A DNA stretch of 64,000 nt from Maribacter arenosus (GTDB lineage Bacteria; Bacteroidota; Bacteroidia; Flavobacteriales; Flavobacteriaceae): contig NZ_JABTCG010000008.1 in assembly GCF_014610845.1 (NCBI RefSeq), positions 1 to 64,000 on the forward strand, in the 5' to 3' direction. Shown in pieces: positions 9,116-18,174 of this stretch. The notes under the pieces were generated by a model. That model saw only the letters and a program-made list of their open reading frames with translations. It searched no databases and was not told where the DNA came from. Made by a program: the position numbers and the translations under genes. The number at the start of each line of letters is the position of its first letter. Position 1 is the stretch's first letter.

Positions 9116-9787
9116 TTATTTTTTGCCCTGCAAAATGAAATCCTTTAAATAATACGGTTCAAAATAGGCAACATTCTCAAAGTCCTTTTCCTTGTATTTT
9201 ATATGTGACAAACTTCCCATTTCTTTCGCAGAGGGAACGATTTCAGTTCTATAAATCACATTGTTGGGCCCTACTACACCCATACATTTTTCAGCGCCGC
9301 TACCTAACAACATTACCTTGCCCTTGTCTAAATAATCTTGAAATGAATCGGCACTGATAATCTCTGCCCGGGTCTCGCGCACTTCCTTTAGGGTCTTATC
9401 GAACACTTGAGAATATACCTCCATTCTTCGGGCATCCAAGACCGGGACAATAAAATCAACCTCGGCATCCTTCGCCTGTTCGGCCATACTCCTTAATGTT
9501 GAAACCGAAATCAATGGGATATCCAAAGCGAAACATAACCCTTTGGCCGCCGACACCCCTATGCGTAACCCTGTATACGAACCTGGACCTTTACTTACGG
9601 CCACGGCATCGAGATCGGTTCTATTTAAAGAGGCTTCCCGTAATACGTCTTGAATAAAGACATGCAATTGCTCGGAATGTGAATAGTTTGCGGAATTGTA
9701 CTCTTTGATAGCAATTACCTCCCCGTTCTTCGCAAGGGAAACAGAACAATTGGTGGTCGCGGTCTCTAAGTTCAGGATCAAAGCCAT
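9116..9787 (-). CDS. tsaB: TsaB, tRNA threonylcarbamoyladenosine synthesis subunit
   Basis: This 223-residue protein belongs to the ASKHA fold. It begins MALILNLETATTNCSV and carries the family motif KGPGSYTGLRIG (about residues 65-76). TsaB is the scaffold partner of TsaD in making t6A at position 37 of ANN-decoding tRNAs. Like most TsaB proteins, it lacks the metal-binding histidines of TsaD. The ATG at 9787 was chosen because it begins the phosphate-loop strand. It lies 89 bases downstream of tolC on the same strand but is separated from it by a strong hairpin, so it probably has its own promoter or depends on read-through. Confidence 0.94.
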   Translation of the reverse strand: MALILNLETATTNCSVSLAKNGEVIAIKEYNSANYSHSEQLHVFIQDVLREASLNRTDLDAVAVSKGPGSYTGLRIGVSAAKGLCFALDIPLISVSTLRSMAEQAKDAEVDFIVPVLDARRMEVYSQVFDKTLKEVRETRAEIISADSFQDYLDKGKVMLLGSGAEKCMGVVGPNNVIYRTEIVPSAKEMGSLSHIKYKEKDFENVAYFEPYYLKDFILQGKK

Positions 9788-9820
9788 AGCCCACAAAGAT
9801 ATACCTAATACCCTGAAAAT

Positions 9821-9854
9821 AAAAAGGCCCAATACTAGAAAATATATTGGGCCT
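9821..9854 (-). terminator. Intrinsic terminator after tolC
   Basis: A perfect 9-bp stem, GGCCCAATA (9826-9834)/TATTGGGCC (9845-9853), with a 10-base loop is followed on the minus strand by TTTTT (9825-9821). It starts 22 bases after the tolC stop and should end the efflux operon. Confidence 0.85.
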
Positions 9855-9875
9855 ATTAATCTTAAAGTTCATTTT

Positions 9876-11225
9876 TTACTCCAATGTAATTGGAATGCCA
9901 AAATAGAATTCTAGTATTTTTAGTCTAAAGATATAGGCGTATTTGGATCGGACAACCTCAGCTTCCGCATTATCGACCCTCGCTTGTGCCTGACTATAGT
10001 CAAAGGAGTTCATCAATCCCACTTCAAAACGTTCCCGGGCATACTCATATGCCAACCGTCTAGCTTCCAATGTTTTTTCAGCGGCTTCATAAGCCTTGTA
10101 AAAAGTAGTAACATCGACATACGCCTGATTAATGGTCGTTTCGAGATCTAATTTGTCCTGTTCGAACTGCAACCTGAATTTCTCTAAACTGATCTTGGAA
10201 CGATTGACACTGTTCCTCGTACTCCACCCATTAAAAATGGGAATACTCAATTGTGCACCATATGAAATACCATCGAAAATCCATAGCTGATCCTTAAAGC
10301 TAGGTGTATAGGCAATTCCATTGGCATCAGGAATCTGGGTGACATCGGAATATCGGGTCCCATACTGGAAAAACCCGGTTAACGTTGGAGCAAATGCCCC
10401 TTTGGCGATCTCTAAATCCTTTTCGGCAAGTTCAACATTGGCCTTGGAGAATTTAATATCGTTCCTGAATTCCAGCGCCTTGGCAAAAATAGTTTTTGGA
10501 GAGTTATTCAAAACATCGGAAAGCGGAATATTGAAGGTCTCTTCAGATACGTCAAAATTCTCATAATCGGTAATCTGCAATAGCTGGGCAAGGTTAATCC
10601 TAGAAATCAGTACCAAACTCTCGTTGTTCACGATCTGTTGCTCTTGATTCGCTGCTGTGGCCTCTATTTCCAATAAATCCCCTTTGGGTACCACACCCGA
10701 TTCAACCAATTCCTTGGTGCGTTTCAAATCTTGCTCGGTAACGGCGTATTGGGCTCTTGAAACTTTCAAGGCTTCTTTGTTCGACACGATTTGTAGATAG
10801 GCATTGGCCACGTTCAATTGGATGTCGTCCTTTAAATTGTCCAATCGATATTGACTTGAAATAGCGGCCATTTTTGCCCTATTCAACCTTTTAATGTTCT
10901 GTAAACCATTATAAAGAACAACGTTGGAACTAAAACCCGCATTCACATTGAATGCAGTGCTGTTCGTAGGCAGGTTATTGGTAGGATTGATTGAGAAACC
11001 CGTATTACTTGATGCGGAGGTCGAGGCATTTAAATTAGGCAACAGATCACCCAAGGCATCTTTTTCGTCGATCATTACATTTTCCAGATCCAATTCAAAT
11101 TGTTCTACGGTCAAATTATTTTCCACAGCATAAAGTACACACTCTTCCAAGGTCCACTTTTTTTGTTGGGCCGTTGCCCATCCAATTGTAAATACGAGGA
11201 GTATTGCTGTTAGTTTAAACTTCAT
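9876..11225 (-). CDS. TolC family outer membrane efflux protein
   Basis: This 449-residue protein has a signal peptide (1-19, ending ATAQ) and two outer-membrane efflux (OEP) repeats. The motifs W-T-L-E-E-C at the mature N-terminus, PNLNAS and the long helices with LYNGLQN and IPIFNGWSTRN are typical. TolC proteins form a trimeric channel-tunnel across the outer membrane and periplasm. It is the last gene of the eight-gene ABC efflux locus and the only outer-membrane component there, so both adaptor proteins presumably dock onto it. The start lies 34 bases downstream of the adaptor gene's stop. Confidence 0.94.
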   Translation of the reverse strand: MKFKLTAILLVFTIGWATAQQKKWTLEECVLYAVENNLTVEQFELDLENVMIDEKDALGDLLPNLNASTSASSNTGFSINPTNNLPTNSTAFNVNAGFSSNVVLYNGLQNIKRLNRAKMAAISSQYRLDNLKDDIQLNVANAYLQIVSNKEALKVSRAQYAVTEQDLKRTKELVESGVVPKGDLLEIEATAANQEQQIVNNESLVLISRINLAQLLQITDYENFDVSEETFNIPLSDVLNNSPKTIFAKALEFRNDIKFSKANVELAEKDLEIAKGAFAPTLTGFFQYGTRYSDVTQIPDANGIAYTPSFKDQLWIFDGISYGAQLSIPIFNGWSTRNSVNRSKISLEKFRLQFEQDKLDLETTINQAYVDVTTFYKAYEAAEKTLEARRLAYEYARERFEVGLMNSFDYSQAQARVDNAEAEVVRSKYAYIFRLKILEFYFGIPITLE

Positions 11226-11259
11226 TTTTTAAATTTTTGATTATTGATTGATTGATGAT

Positions 11260-12423
11260 CTATTCTTCACTATCCTCTGAACCTTCATCACCATCTTCAT
11301 CACCATCTTCTCCTTTTTTGATAGGTTCGGTCTTGTTCCATTGTTTTACTAGGTCTTCCTCGGTAATACCAGATACGATTTCAACATTTACCCCATCTGA
11401 TATTCCTATTTCGATATCCTTCCGTTCAAATTTTTGATCCTCAACATTACCCACTGCAACCTCGACATAAGGCTTATCGGTTTTTTTATCGAATTGTAAC
11501 AATGCCTCGGGAATGACCATAACGCTGTCTTTTTTCTCCAACACCATAGAAGCATTGGCGCTATAACCTGCCCGGATAAAAACATCTTCCTGTATTTCAA
11601 CATCACCTTCAATCTTAAACTGGACAGCGCCGGTTTCCTCAACGCCCTTGGGCGCTATAAATCGCAGTTTGGCATCCAATTCCTTCCCTTCAACAGCCCC
11701 AAGACTTATTTTTAATGGCGTTCCTATTTGCAACTTGGCCACTTCACCCTCATCTACCTTACCCTCAAAAATCATCTTGGACAAATCTGCAATGGTGGCG
11801 ATAGTTGTACCATCATTAAAATTATTACTTTGGATGACTTGATCGCCTTCCTCTACTGGAATTTCCAAGATAGTGCCGTCTACCGTAGCACGAATATTTG
11901 TATTTGCCGTCGTAGAACCTCCTGCAGATCCTCTCCTGATTATTTGGTAGTCGGCCTGCGCATTGCTCAATTCTTGCTGGGCTTGATCATACTGTAATTG
12001 TAAACTATTAAAATCTTGACTGGATATTACCCCTTTGTCAAATAGGGACTTGTTCCTATTGTATTCGATTTTTATATTGTTCAGAGCAAGCTCGGCATTA
12101 CGTACCCTACCCCTTGCCTGGTTTAGTGATTGTTCATTGGGAACCACTTTTATAACGGCTATTAAATCCCCAGCTTTGACCTTGACGCCTTCTTCTAAAT
12201 ATATTTTATCGATTATACCCGATATTTGTGGCTTTATCTCAATTTCATCCTCTGGCACCACCTTACCGGTAGCCACTGTTTTCTTTTCTATATTCGTAAT
12301 AAATGGCTTCTGTGTCTCATAGGTTATTGCCGATTTACTATTGGATTTTATAAAGAAAGCCGCAGCCCATAGTGCCCCAAGCACCAAAATCCCTATTAAA
12401 GAATATTTTAAATATTTGTTCAT
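11260..12423 (-). CDS. Periplasmic adaptor subunit (HlyD/MacA type), copy 2
   Basis: This 387-residue membrane-fusion protein has an N-terminal transmembrane anchor (about 7-25). A biotinyl-lipoyl-like hybrid motif (EIKPQISGIIDKIYLEEG, about 63-80), an alpha-helical hairpin (about 95-165), the second half of the lipoyl domain, a beta barrel and a membrane-proximal domain follow. It links the ABC permeases in the inner membrane to TolC. It differs from the paralogue at 15760-16872 by a very acidic C-terminal tail (about 370-387, D/E/G/S only). It sits directly between the second permease pair and tolC. The substrate cannot be told from the sequence. Confidence 0.93.
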   Translation of the reverse strand: MNKYLKYSLIGILVLGALWAAAFFIKSNSKSAITYETQKPFITNIEKKTVATGKVVPEDEIEIKPQISGIIDKIYLEEGVKVKAGDLIAVIKVVPNEQSLNQARGRVRNAELALNNIKIEYNRNKSLFDKGVISSQDFNSLQLQYDQAQQELSNAQADYQIIRRGSAGGSTTANTNIRATVDGTILEIPVEEGDQVIQSNNFNDGTTIATIADLSKMIFEGKVDEGEVAKLQIGTPLKISLGAVEGKELDAKLRFIAPKGVEETGAVQFKIEGDVEIQEDVFIRAGYSANASMVLEKKDSVMVIPEALLQFDKKTDKPYVEVAVGNVEDQKFERKDIEIGISDGVNVEIVSGITEEDLVKQWNKTEPIKKGEDGDEDGDEGSEDSEE

Positions 12424-12465
12424 TTTAAAGTGTGTTAATTTATATACTGGTTTGTTATTTGTTTC

Positions 12466-13737
12466 TTACTCTTCGCGTAATGCATCAATCGGCTTAATAC
12501 TCACTGCCCGTTGCGCGGGTATTAACCCTATTAAGGTCCCTAAAACCACCATGATAGCCAAGGCTCCAAGCACATAAGGAATGGGTACCGTTGGATTAGC
12601 ATATGGGAAATCGCCGCCTTCTGTAAAACTATTTATTAAACTAAGGGTCGCTGCCCCTAAAATAATTCCCATTATCCCAGCAATTACTGTCAAAAACACC
12701 GATTCCAAAATTATCTGATTCTTCACCTCTGAAGGTGTTGCACCGAGAGCCCTACGAACCCCCAATTCCTTTGTTCGCTCTTTTACGGATATCAATAGGA
12801 TATTGCCTATTCCGATAACCCCTGCCAAAATAGTGGCTATACCCACCACCAAGGACAAGAATGTCATTCCTTTGGCAAAGCCCATAATACGATTGAACAC
12901 CTCTCCCAAGTTAAATGATCCAAAGGCTCTTTCATCATCAGGATTCACCTTATGAATGCTCTTTAAAACGGCTTTCACATCAGCTTCGGCCTGTACCACA
13001 TCAGCATCGTCATAAGCGGCTATGGTCAGCCAACCTACATTATCGCCAGTGTTATACAACTTCCTATACGTTGTAAATGGAATATAGATATCGCCATCCG
13101 TTTCAAAACCCCCACCTGGAGTGAATTTATGAATCCCTACGATCTGAAAATAGATGTTATCGACTCTAATATAAGCCCCTATAGGATCCTCGTCCTTCTC
13201 AAACAACTCATTTTGTGTTCGTTCCCCAATAACACAGACCTTTCGCGTCTGTTCAATATCATCATCATTGATGAACCTACCCCCATCATATATTTTTTTG
13301 GTCGCAATCTTGGTGAATACAGGGAAATCCCCATATATAGCATAATTGCCCGATTTTTGTCCATTTACAACCAATGCCGGTGCATCTCCGAATACCCCTT
13401 TTGCATTTCGTGGTGCAATACTTTGAATTTCAGGTACTCTATTTTCCAAAACCGTCACATCGCCCATTTTCAATTGCAACTGCCTACCTGTTTTAAAGCC
13501 TTCATAAGGCATGCTTGTACTCTGGGCCCAAACAAACATACTGTTCATAGCTACAGTCTCAAAGGCCTTTTCAAATCCGTTGTCCAATCCTTTGGCCGAT
13601 CCAGAAAGTGCTATGTAAATAAAAATGCCCCAGAGTACCCCAATCACAGTAATTATCGTCCTGGTCTTATTCTTGCCAATAGAACCAAAAATCTCTTGCC
13701 ATGTATTCTTATCAAATATGAAGCCCATATTATTCAT
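12466..13737 (-). CDS. MacB/FtsX-type ABC transporter permease, module 2, second subunit
   Basis: This 423-residue permease has the MacB architecture without a fused ATPase: TM1 near residues 24-44, a ~220-residue periplasmic MacB_PCD domain, then three TM helices near the C-terminus. It has the coupling segment VKERTKELGVRRALGATP and ends in KPIDALREE. The start overlaps the previous permease gene by 8 bases; the ATG at 13728 is a close alternative. Its nearest relative in the window is the permease at 16906-18165 (both have VLWGI/VFWGI in TM1 and SMPYEGF/KEYMGL after it). It should heterodimerise with the product of 13730-14959. Confidence 0.92.
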   Translation of the reverse strand: MNNMGFIFDKNTWQEIFGSIGKNKTRTIITVIGVLWGIFIYIALSGSAKGLDNGFEKAFETVAMNSMFVWAQSTSMPYEGFKTGRQLQLKMGDVTVLENRVPEIQSIAPRNAKGVFGDAPALVVNGQKSGNYAIYGDFPVFTKIATKKIYDGGRFINDDDIEQTRKVCVIGERTQNELFEKDEDPIGAYIRVDNIYFQIVGIHKFTPGGGFETDGDIYIPFTTYRKLYNTGDNVGWLTIAAYDDADVVQAEADVKAVLKSIHKVNPDDERAFGSFNLGEVFNRIMGFAKGMTFLSLVVGIATILAGVIGIGNILLISVKERTKELGVRRALGATPSEVKNQIILESVFLTVIAGIMGIILGAATLSLINSFTEGGDFPYANPTVPIPYVLGALAIMVVLGTLIGLIPAQRAVSIKPIDALREE

Positions 13738-14959
13738 CCCTTAATGCCACAATTGGTTTTATACGTGCCGCTCGCCTTGCTGGAATATACCCCGCCAGAC
13801 CACCAAAAACTATTAATATAACCGTTGCAAAGATTGCGGTGCCTAAATTAATATTAGGATTTGTAATGAAAAAATCCTTTAATTTTTCCCCTAATGAACT
13901 CAGTATCCCTATTCCAATCATCATACCTACAAATCCTGAAATGGTAGTAATAAATATAGATTCTAAAAGAATGGTGCCTATCACGGATTTTGGCGTCGCC
14001 CCCAAAGCCTTTCGAATACCCAATTCCTTAGTCCGTTCCTTTACCACGAACACCATGATATTGCTAATCCCAATAATACCAGCTACGATAGTACCAAAGG
14101 CCACAAAAGCGACTATTAACTGTAAAACTCGGGCAAACTGTTGGTTTTGTTTAAGTTGATCTGCCACATTACGAATAAACAAGCCGTTTTGATCCTTAGG
14201 ACTTATATACTTCTTTTCCCTTAAGAAATCATTCAAACTCTTTTCAAAAGCCATAGCCCCAGCATAACCCAATTCCGGTTTGAATGCCACAATAATCTGA
14301 TCCAATTTATCCGTATTCTTCTCGATCAATTGTCGGGTTGTGTATGGGATATAGATATTTCTCTCTTCGTTATCACCGCCATCATCCTGAAACACCCCAA
14401 TGACTTTGAAAGCACTCCCAGCAATGTCGATATGCTCCCCAATAGACTCATGAGCACCGAACAGATCTTGCTCGACAAGCCTGCCAATTACCGCATACTT
14501 GGTTTTGTTTTTGATATCTTCTTGATTAAGATAACGACCTTTCATCATGATCGTTTTCTCCGCAAATTGATAGGCGGGACCAACAGCCCTGGTTGTATAA
14601 TTATTCGATTCTTCCTTATATTTCACTAACCCATTCCTAAATATCCTAGGTGTTGAATATTCCAAGAAAGGTGCAAAATTCTTGTTGATCTCTGCGAGAT
14701 CTTCGTTGTCGAACTCTATTTGTCGATTAGATTTATAGCCTTTATAGGGCATGGAAGTACGTCCCGGAAAAATATAGAATACATTGGTCGCATCGTCTCC
14801 AAAAAACTCATCGAAAGTATTGATCAAGCCGTTGCCAAAACCAAAGAGTACAACAAATATGAGTATACCCAATGCGACAGTAAACCCGGACAAGAAAGTC
14901 CGAAGTTTATTCTTCCGGATGGTCTCAAAAATTTCATTCCAATTGTCCCTACTAAACAT
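13730..14959 (-). CDS. MacB/FtsX-type ABC transporter permease, module 2, first subunit
   Basis: This 409-residue permease has TM1 near 24-46, a periplasmic MacB_PCD domain (to about 275) and three C-terminal TM helices. It carries VKERTKELGIRKALGATP and ends in KPIVALRDE. It overlaps the ATPase gene by 8 bases (ATGTTTAG, 14952-14959) and the next permease by 8, so the three genes are translationally coupled. Its closest relative here is 18175-19422; both begin with W-x-E-I-F-(E/D)-T-I-R-K-N-K-L-R-T-F-L. It probably transports hydrophobic or peptide cargo by a MacAB-like mechanotransmission mechanism. That is family knowledge; the cargo is unknown. Confidence 0.92.
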   Translation of the reverse strand: MFSRDNWNEIFETIRKNKLRTFLSGFTVALGILIFVVLFGFGNGLINTFDEFFGDDATNVFYIFPGRTSMPYKGYKSNRQIEFDNEDLAEINKNFAPFLEYSTPRIFRNGLVKYKEESNNYTTRAVGPAYQFAEKTIMMKGRYLNQEDIKNKTKYAVIGRLVEQDLFGAHESIGEHIDIAGSAFKVIGVFQDDGGDNEERNIYIPYTTRQLIEKNTDKLDQIIVAFKPELGYAGAMAFEKSLNDFLREKKYISPKDQNGLFIRNVADQLKQNQQFARVLQLIVAFVAFGTIVAGIIGISNIMVFVVKERTKELGIRKALGATPKSVIGTILLESIFITTISGFVGMMIGIGILSSLGEKLKDFFITNPNINLGTAIFATVILIVFGGLAGYIPARRAARIKPIVALRDE

Positions 14960-15653
14960 ATTGTGAAGCTCTTACTTGTTTCACTTTTTCGTCCTTTTCT
15001 ATGACGCCGTCTTTCAAATGAATAATGCGCTTGCACATATGCGCTATGTCATTTTCATGGGTTACCACCAAAATAGTGTTCCCTTGATCGTTAATTTTTT
15101 GGATCAGATCCATTACCTCATAGGAAGTAGTACTATCCAATGCCCCAGTAAGCTCATCGGCTAATAAAACCTTGGGTTCCCCCACCATGGCCCTCGCAAT
15201 CGCCACTCGCTGCTTTTGACCGCCTGAAAGTTCATTGGGAAGGTGATGTGACCACTCTTTAAGACCTACCATTTCTAAATATTTCATAGATTTTGCTAGC
15301 CGTTCTTTTCGTGGAATACGTTGATAATACAACGGTAAGGCTACATTTTCGAGAGCCGACTTATAATTGATCAAATTGAAGGATTGGAAAATAAATCCCA
15401 AAAATTTATTGCGGTATTTTGCAGCTTTGGTCTCATTTAGGTTTTTTATGGGAACACCATCCAAGGTATACTCTCCAGAGTCCGCCTCATCCAACATGCC
15501 CAGGATATTCAGCAAGGTTGACTTACCTGAACCTGAAGAACCCATGATCGCTACCAATTCACCAGCTTCCGCCTTAAAATTTATACCTTTTAGAACGTGA
15601 AGGGAATTGCTTCCCATTTTATAGGATTTGTGAAGGTCTTTTATTTCAATCAT
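14952..15653 (-). CDS. ABC transporter ATP-binding protein (MacB/LolD type)
   Basis: This 233-residue ATPase has Walker A GSSGSGKST (38-46), Q-loop Q90, signature LSGGQ (142-146), Walker B VLLADE with E167, D-loop LTGALD, and switch H199. It is the only ATPase in the efflux locus, which has four permeases, so it presumably powers both permease pairs. The 106-base gap before it is the largest in the cluster. That gap holds a TGTTACA heptamer in the same position as one upstream of the first permease gene, so an internal promoter is possible. It overlaps the following permease gene by 8 bases. Confidence 0.95.
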   Translation of the reverse strand: MIEIKDLHKSYKMGSNSLHVLKGINFKAEAGELVAIMGSSGSGKSTLLNILGMLDEADSGEYTLDGVPIKNLNETKAAKYRNKFLGFIFQSFNLINYKSALENVALPLYYQRIPRKERLAKSMKYLEMVGLKEWSHHLPNELSGGQKQRVAIARAMVGEPKVLLADELTGALDSTTSYEVMDLIQKINDQGNTILVVTHENDIAHMCKRIIHLKDGVIEKDEKVKQVRASQYV

Positions 15654-15722
15654 GTTGGTTTGTTTGTTGTTTTGGAAATATCAAAAAAGGAATCCGACAA
15701 TAGGACCACGAAGTTGTTAAAA

Positions 15723-15729
15723 TGTTACA
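15723..15729. promoter_or_regulatory. Candidate regulatory heptamer TGTTACA upstream of the ATPase gene
   Basis: TGTTACA lies 70 bases upstream of the ATPase start codon, inside an imperfect palindrome (minus strand TTGTAACATTTTAACAA, 15714-15730). The same heptamer is 69 bases upstream of the first permease gene at 19422. Equal position before both transcription-unit halves suggests a shared regulator; this is inference. Confidence 0.35.
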
Positions 15730-15759
15730 AGAGTTGCACCAAATTTTATGTTAAAAAAA

Positions 15760-16872
15760 TTAATCGGCGAATTCATCTGGCTTTACTTCGTTCCATACCT
15801 TGATTTTATCTTCTTTGGAGACTCCAGATTTAATTTCCACAAAAATACCATCGCTTATTCCCAGCTCAATGTCTTTTCGCTCAAAGTTCTGCTCCCCAGT
15901 TTCAATTTCGACGAAGGGCTTTTTGGTTTTCGGATCGAACTGTACCAAGGCTTCCTTGATTGCCAAGACACTATCGGCCCTGCCTAAAATAATGGAGGCG
16001 TTGGCGCTTAAACCTGCCCGAATAAATACGGTATCCTGCTTCCTCAATGTTCCCTTGATTTCAAATTGAATCGCCCCATTCTCTTCCTTGCCCTTGGGCG
16101 CAATGTAATCCAAAATGGCATCGAATACTTTGTTCTCAATGGCACCAACAGTAATCTCCAAAGGCAGGTCTTCGGTTATCTTACCCACTTCGGACTCATC
16201 GACCTTACCCTCGAAAATCATTTTCTCGACGTCGGCAATGGCCGCAATGGTAGTGCCTTCGTTAAAATTGTTACTTTCGATCACCTGATTGCCCACTTCG
16301 ACAGGCACATCCAAAACCATACCGCTCACCGTTGCACGGATCATCGTATTGGCAGCATTACCATAGCCCCTAGTTGTCCCCGTCTTAACAATGTCGTAAC
16401 GCTTATTGGCCGCACTGTAGGCCTGTTGGGCTTGATCAAAACTAACCTGTGCCCGTTCCAAATCTACCTTGGAAACCACACCTTTTTCAAAAAGGCCTTT
16501 TTGGCGATCTAAATTCCGTTTTTGATCTTCAAGGGCAATCCGTGCTTCATCAATATTGTTCCTTGCGTCGTTCAATGCATTCAAATTGGGTACCACTTTT
16601 ATCCGTGCCAATAAGTCGCCAGACTTTACATAATCCCCACCTTCAACAAAAACCTCTTCGATAACCCCTGAGATGTTCGGTTTTATAAGTACTTCCTCCA
16701 ACGGGAGAATACTACCGGTGGCAACCGTTTTCTTAATGATCGATTGCTTGCTCGGTTGTTCTGTTTTATAAATGGTGGGGTCTTCAGCGTTTTTTTGATA
16801 GAGATAATACATGGAGCCCCCGAAGGCCAAAACGATTACTAACAATGTTATTATAGTTACCGACTTTTTCAT
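15760..16872 (-). CDS. Periplasmic adaptor subunit (HlyD/MacA type), copy 1
   Basis: This 370-residue membrane-fusion protein is anchored by TM 6-25. It has the split lipoyl motif (VLIKPNISGVIEEVFVEGG), an alpha-helical hairpin (about 95-160), and beta-barrel and membrane-proximal domains. It is a clear paralogue of 11260-12423 along its length; for example, both have KIKVVPN/VIKVVPN, the VxVxxGNQVIESNNFNEGT stretch and FxGKVDE. It lacks that protein's acidic tail. It follows the first permease pair after 33 bases and forms with them a module duplicated downstream. It should bridge those permeases to the single TolC encoded at the end of the locus. Confidence 0.93.
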   Translation of the reverse strand: MKKSVTIITLLVIVLAFGGSMYYLYQKNAEDPTIYKTEQPSKQSIIKKTVATGSILPLEEVLIKPNISGVIEEVFVEGGDYVKSGDLLARIKVVPNLNALNDARNNIDEARIALEDQKRNLDRQKGLFEKGVVSKVDLERAQVSFDQAQQAYSAANKRYDIVKTGTTRGYGNAANTMIRATVSGMVLDVPVEVGNQVIESNNFNEGTTIAAIADVEKMIFEGKVDESEVGKITEDLPLEITVGAIENKVFDAILDYIAPKGKEENGAIQFEIKGTLRKQDTVFIRAGLSANASIILGRADSVLAIKEALVQFDPKTKKPFVEIETGEQNFERKDIELGISDGIFVEIKSGVSKEDKIKVWNEVKPDEFAD

Positions 16873-16905
16873 TTTATTGTTCTATTTTAGGATTGATTGA
16901 TGTTA

Positions 16906-18165
16906 TTATTCAGTTCGTAAGGCATCTATAGGTTTTACTTTTATCGCACTTTGTGCTGGGATGTAACCCGCGAGTAATCCTGAAATTATTAAAATTACCA
17001 AGGCTGCCACGACGACTCCTAAACTAACGCTAGGGCTCAAAAACATATCTACAGGACCATTGGCATCCAATATGGCGTTGATGATATAAATAAGTAGTGC
17101 ACCAAAGGAAATACCGGCCATACCAGAAATAAAGGTAAGAAATATGGATTCCATCATGATCTGTAGTTTAATGGACCATGGGTCTTCGCCCAAAGCACGC
17201 CGAATCCCTATTTCCTTGGTACGTTCCTTCACAACGATAAGCATAATGTTGCTTACTCCGATAACCCCGGAAATCAACACTAGAATTCCAACGAAATATG
17301 CGATAAAACTCATTGCCGCAAATAAACTCTCGATCCTGTTGTATTGTTCATATAAATCAAAATAACCAACTGCCCTTTTATCTTCAGGATGAATTTTCCG
17401 ATTTTGCTTCACCAGGGCTACTATTCTTTCCTTTAATGAGGTAATAGAACTGCCATCTTGAGCGGTAATTGCCATCCAACCTACATTATCCGCCCTATTA
17501 AATGCTTGGGAGAATGTTGTAAAAGGAATAAATATCTCTTTTTGGGCCTCCTCACCATCCCCATCATTATTTCTTTTCTTATAGGTGCCAATGACCATGA
17601 AATTGACCCCTTGAATTTTTATATAGGTACCTATTACTTCTTCCCCTTTGTCGTACAAGCTCGATTTAACCCCTTCACCGATAATAGCGATTTTTCTTTT
17701 CTCGATAATATCAGAGTGGTTTATGAAGCGACCGGAAGTTATGGTCATTGGATCTTGGTTTATGATTTCAGGATAATCGCCATACACGCCGAAAGCACCG
17801 GTATTAATACCCCGGGTCACATTATTTGCCCCTCGAAACCCTCCCAATTGATTTCTTGGTGATACAAATCGAAGATTTGGAACATTGTCCTTGATGGCTT
17901 GGACATCTTCCAACTTAAAATTATAACTACGCCCTTTGGGCAGACCCATGTATTCCTTAGTGGTATTCCTAGACCACATGAACATGGTATTGGTAGCAAT
18001 GTCCCCAAAATCGGCCATAACCCCATTTTGGAAGCCTTTGCCTGCAGCCAATAGGATAATTAGGATCAGTATACCCCAAAACACCCCAAAGGCAGTGAGG
18101 ACGGTCCTGAACCAATTACTGGTTAGCACCTCTAATATCTCTTTCCAACGATCTCTATTAAACAT
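16906..18165 (-). CDS. MacB/FtsX-type ABC transporter permease, module 1, second subunit
   Basis: This 419-residue permease has one N-terminal TM helix (about 20-42), a periplasmic MacB_PCD domain with YGDYPEI and GRFINHSDI, and three C-terminal TM helices. It has VKERTKEIGIRRALGEDP and ends KPIDALRTE. It starts 9 bases after the preceding permease gene. It is more similar to 12466-13737 than to its own partner, which supports duplication of a permease-permease-adaptor unit. There is no ATPase gene inside this module. Confidence 0.92.
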   Translation of the reverse strand: MFNRDRWKEILEVLTSNWFRTVLTAFGVFWGILILIILLAAGKGFQNGVMADFGDIATNTMFMWSRNTTKEYMGLPKGRSYNFKLEDVQAIKDNVPNLRFVSPRNQLGGFRGANNVTRGINTGAFGVYGDYPEIINQDPMTITSGRFINHSDIIEKRKIAIIGEGVKSSLYDKGEEVIGTYIKIQGVNFMVIGTYKKRNNDGDGEEAQKEIFIPFTTFSQAFNRADNVGWMAITAQDGSSITSLKERIVALVKQNRKIHPEDKRAVGYFDLYEQYNRIESLFAAMSFIAYFVGILVLISGVIGVSNIMLIVVKERTKEIGIRRALGEDPWSIKLQIMMESIFLTFISGMAGISFGALLIYIINAILDANGPVDMFLSPSVSLGVVVAALVILIISGLLAGYIPAQSAIKVKPIDALRTE

Positions 18166-18174
18166 TTCTTTTTA

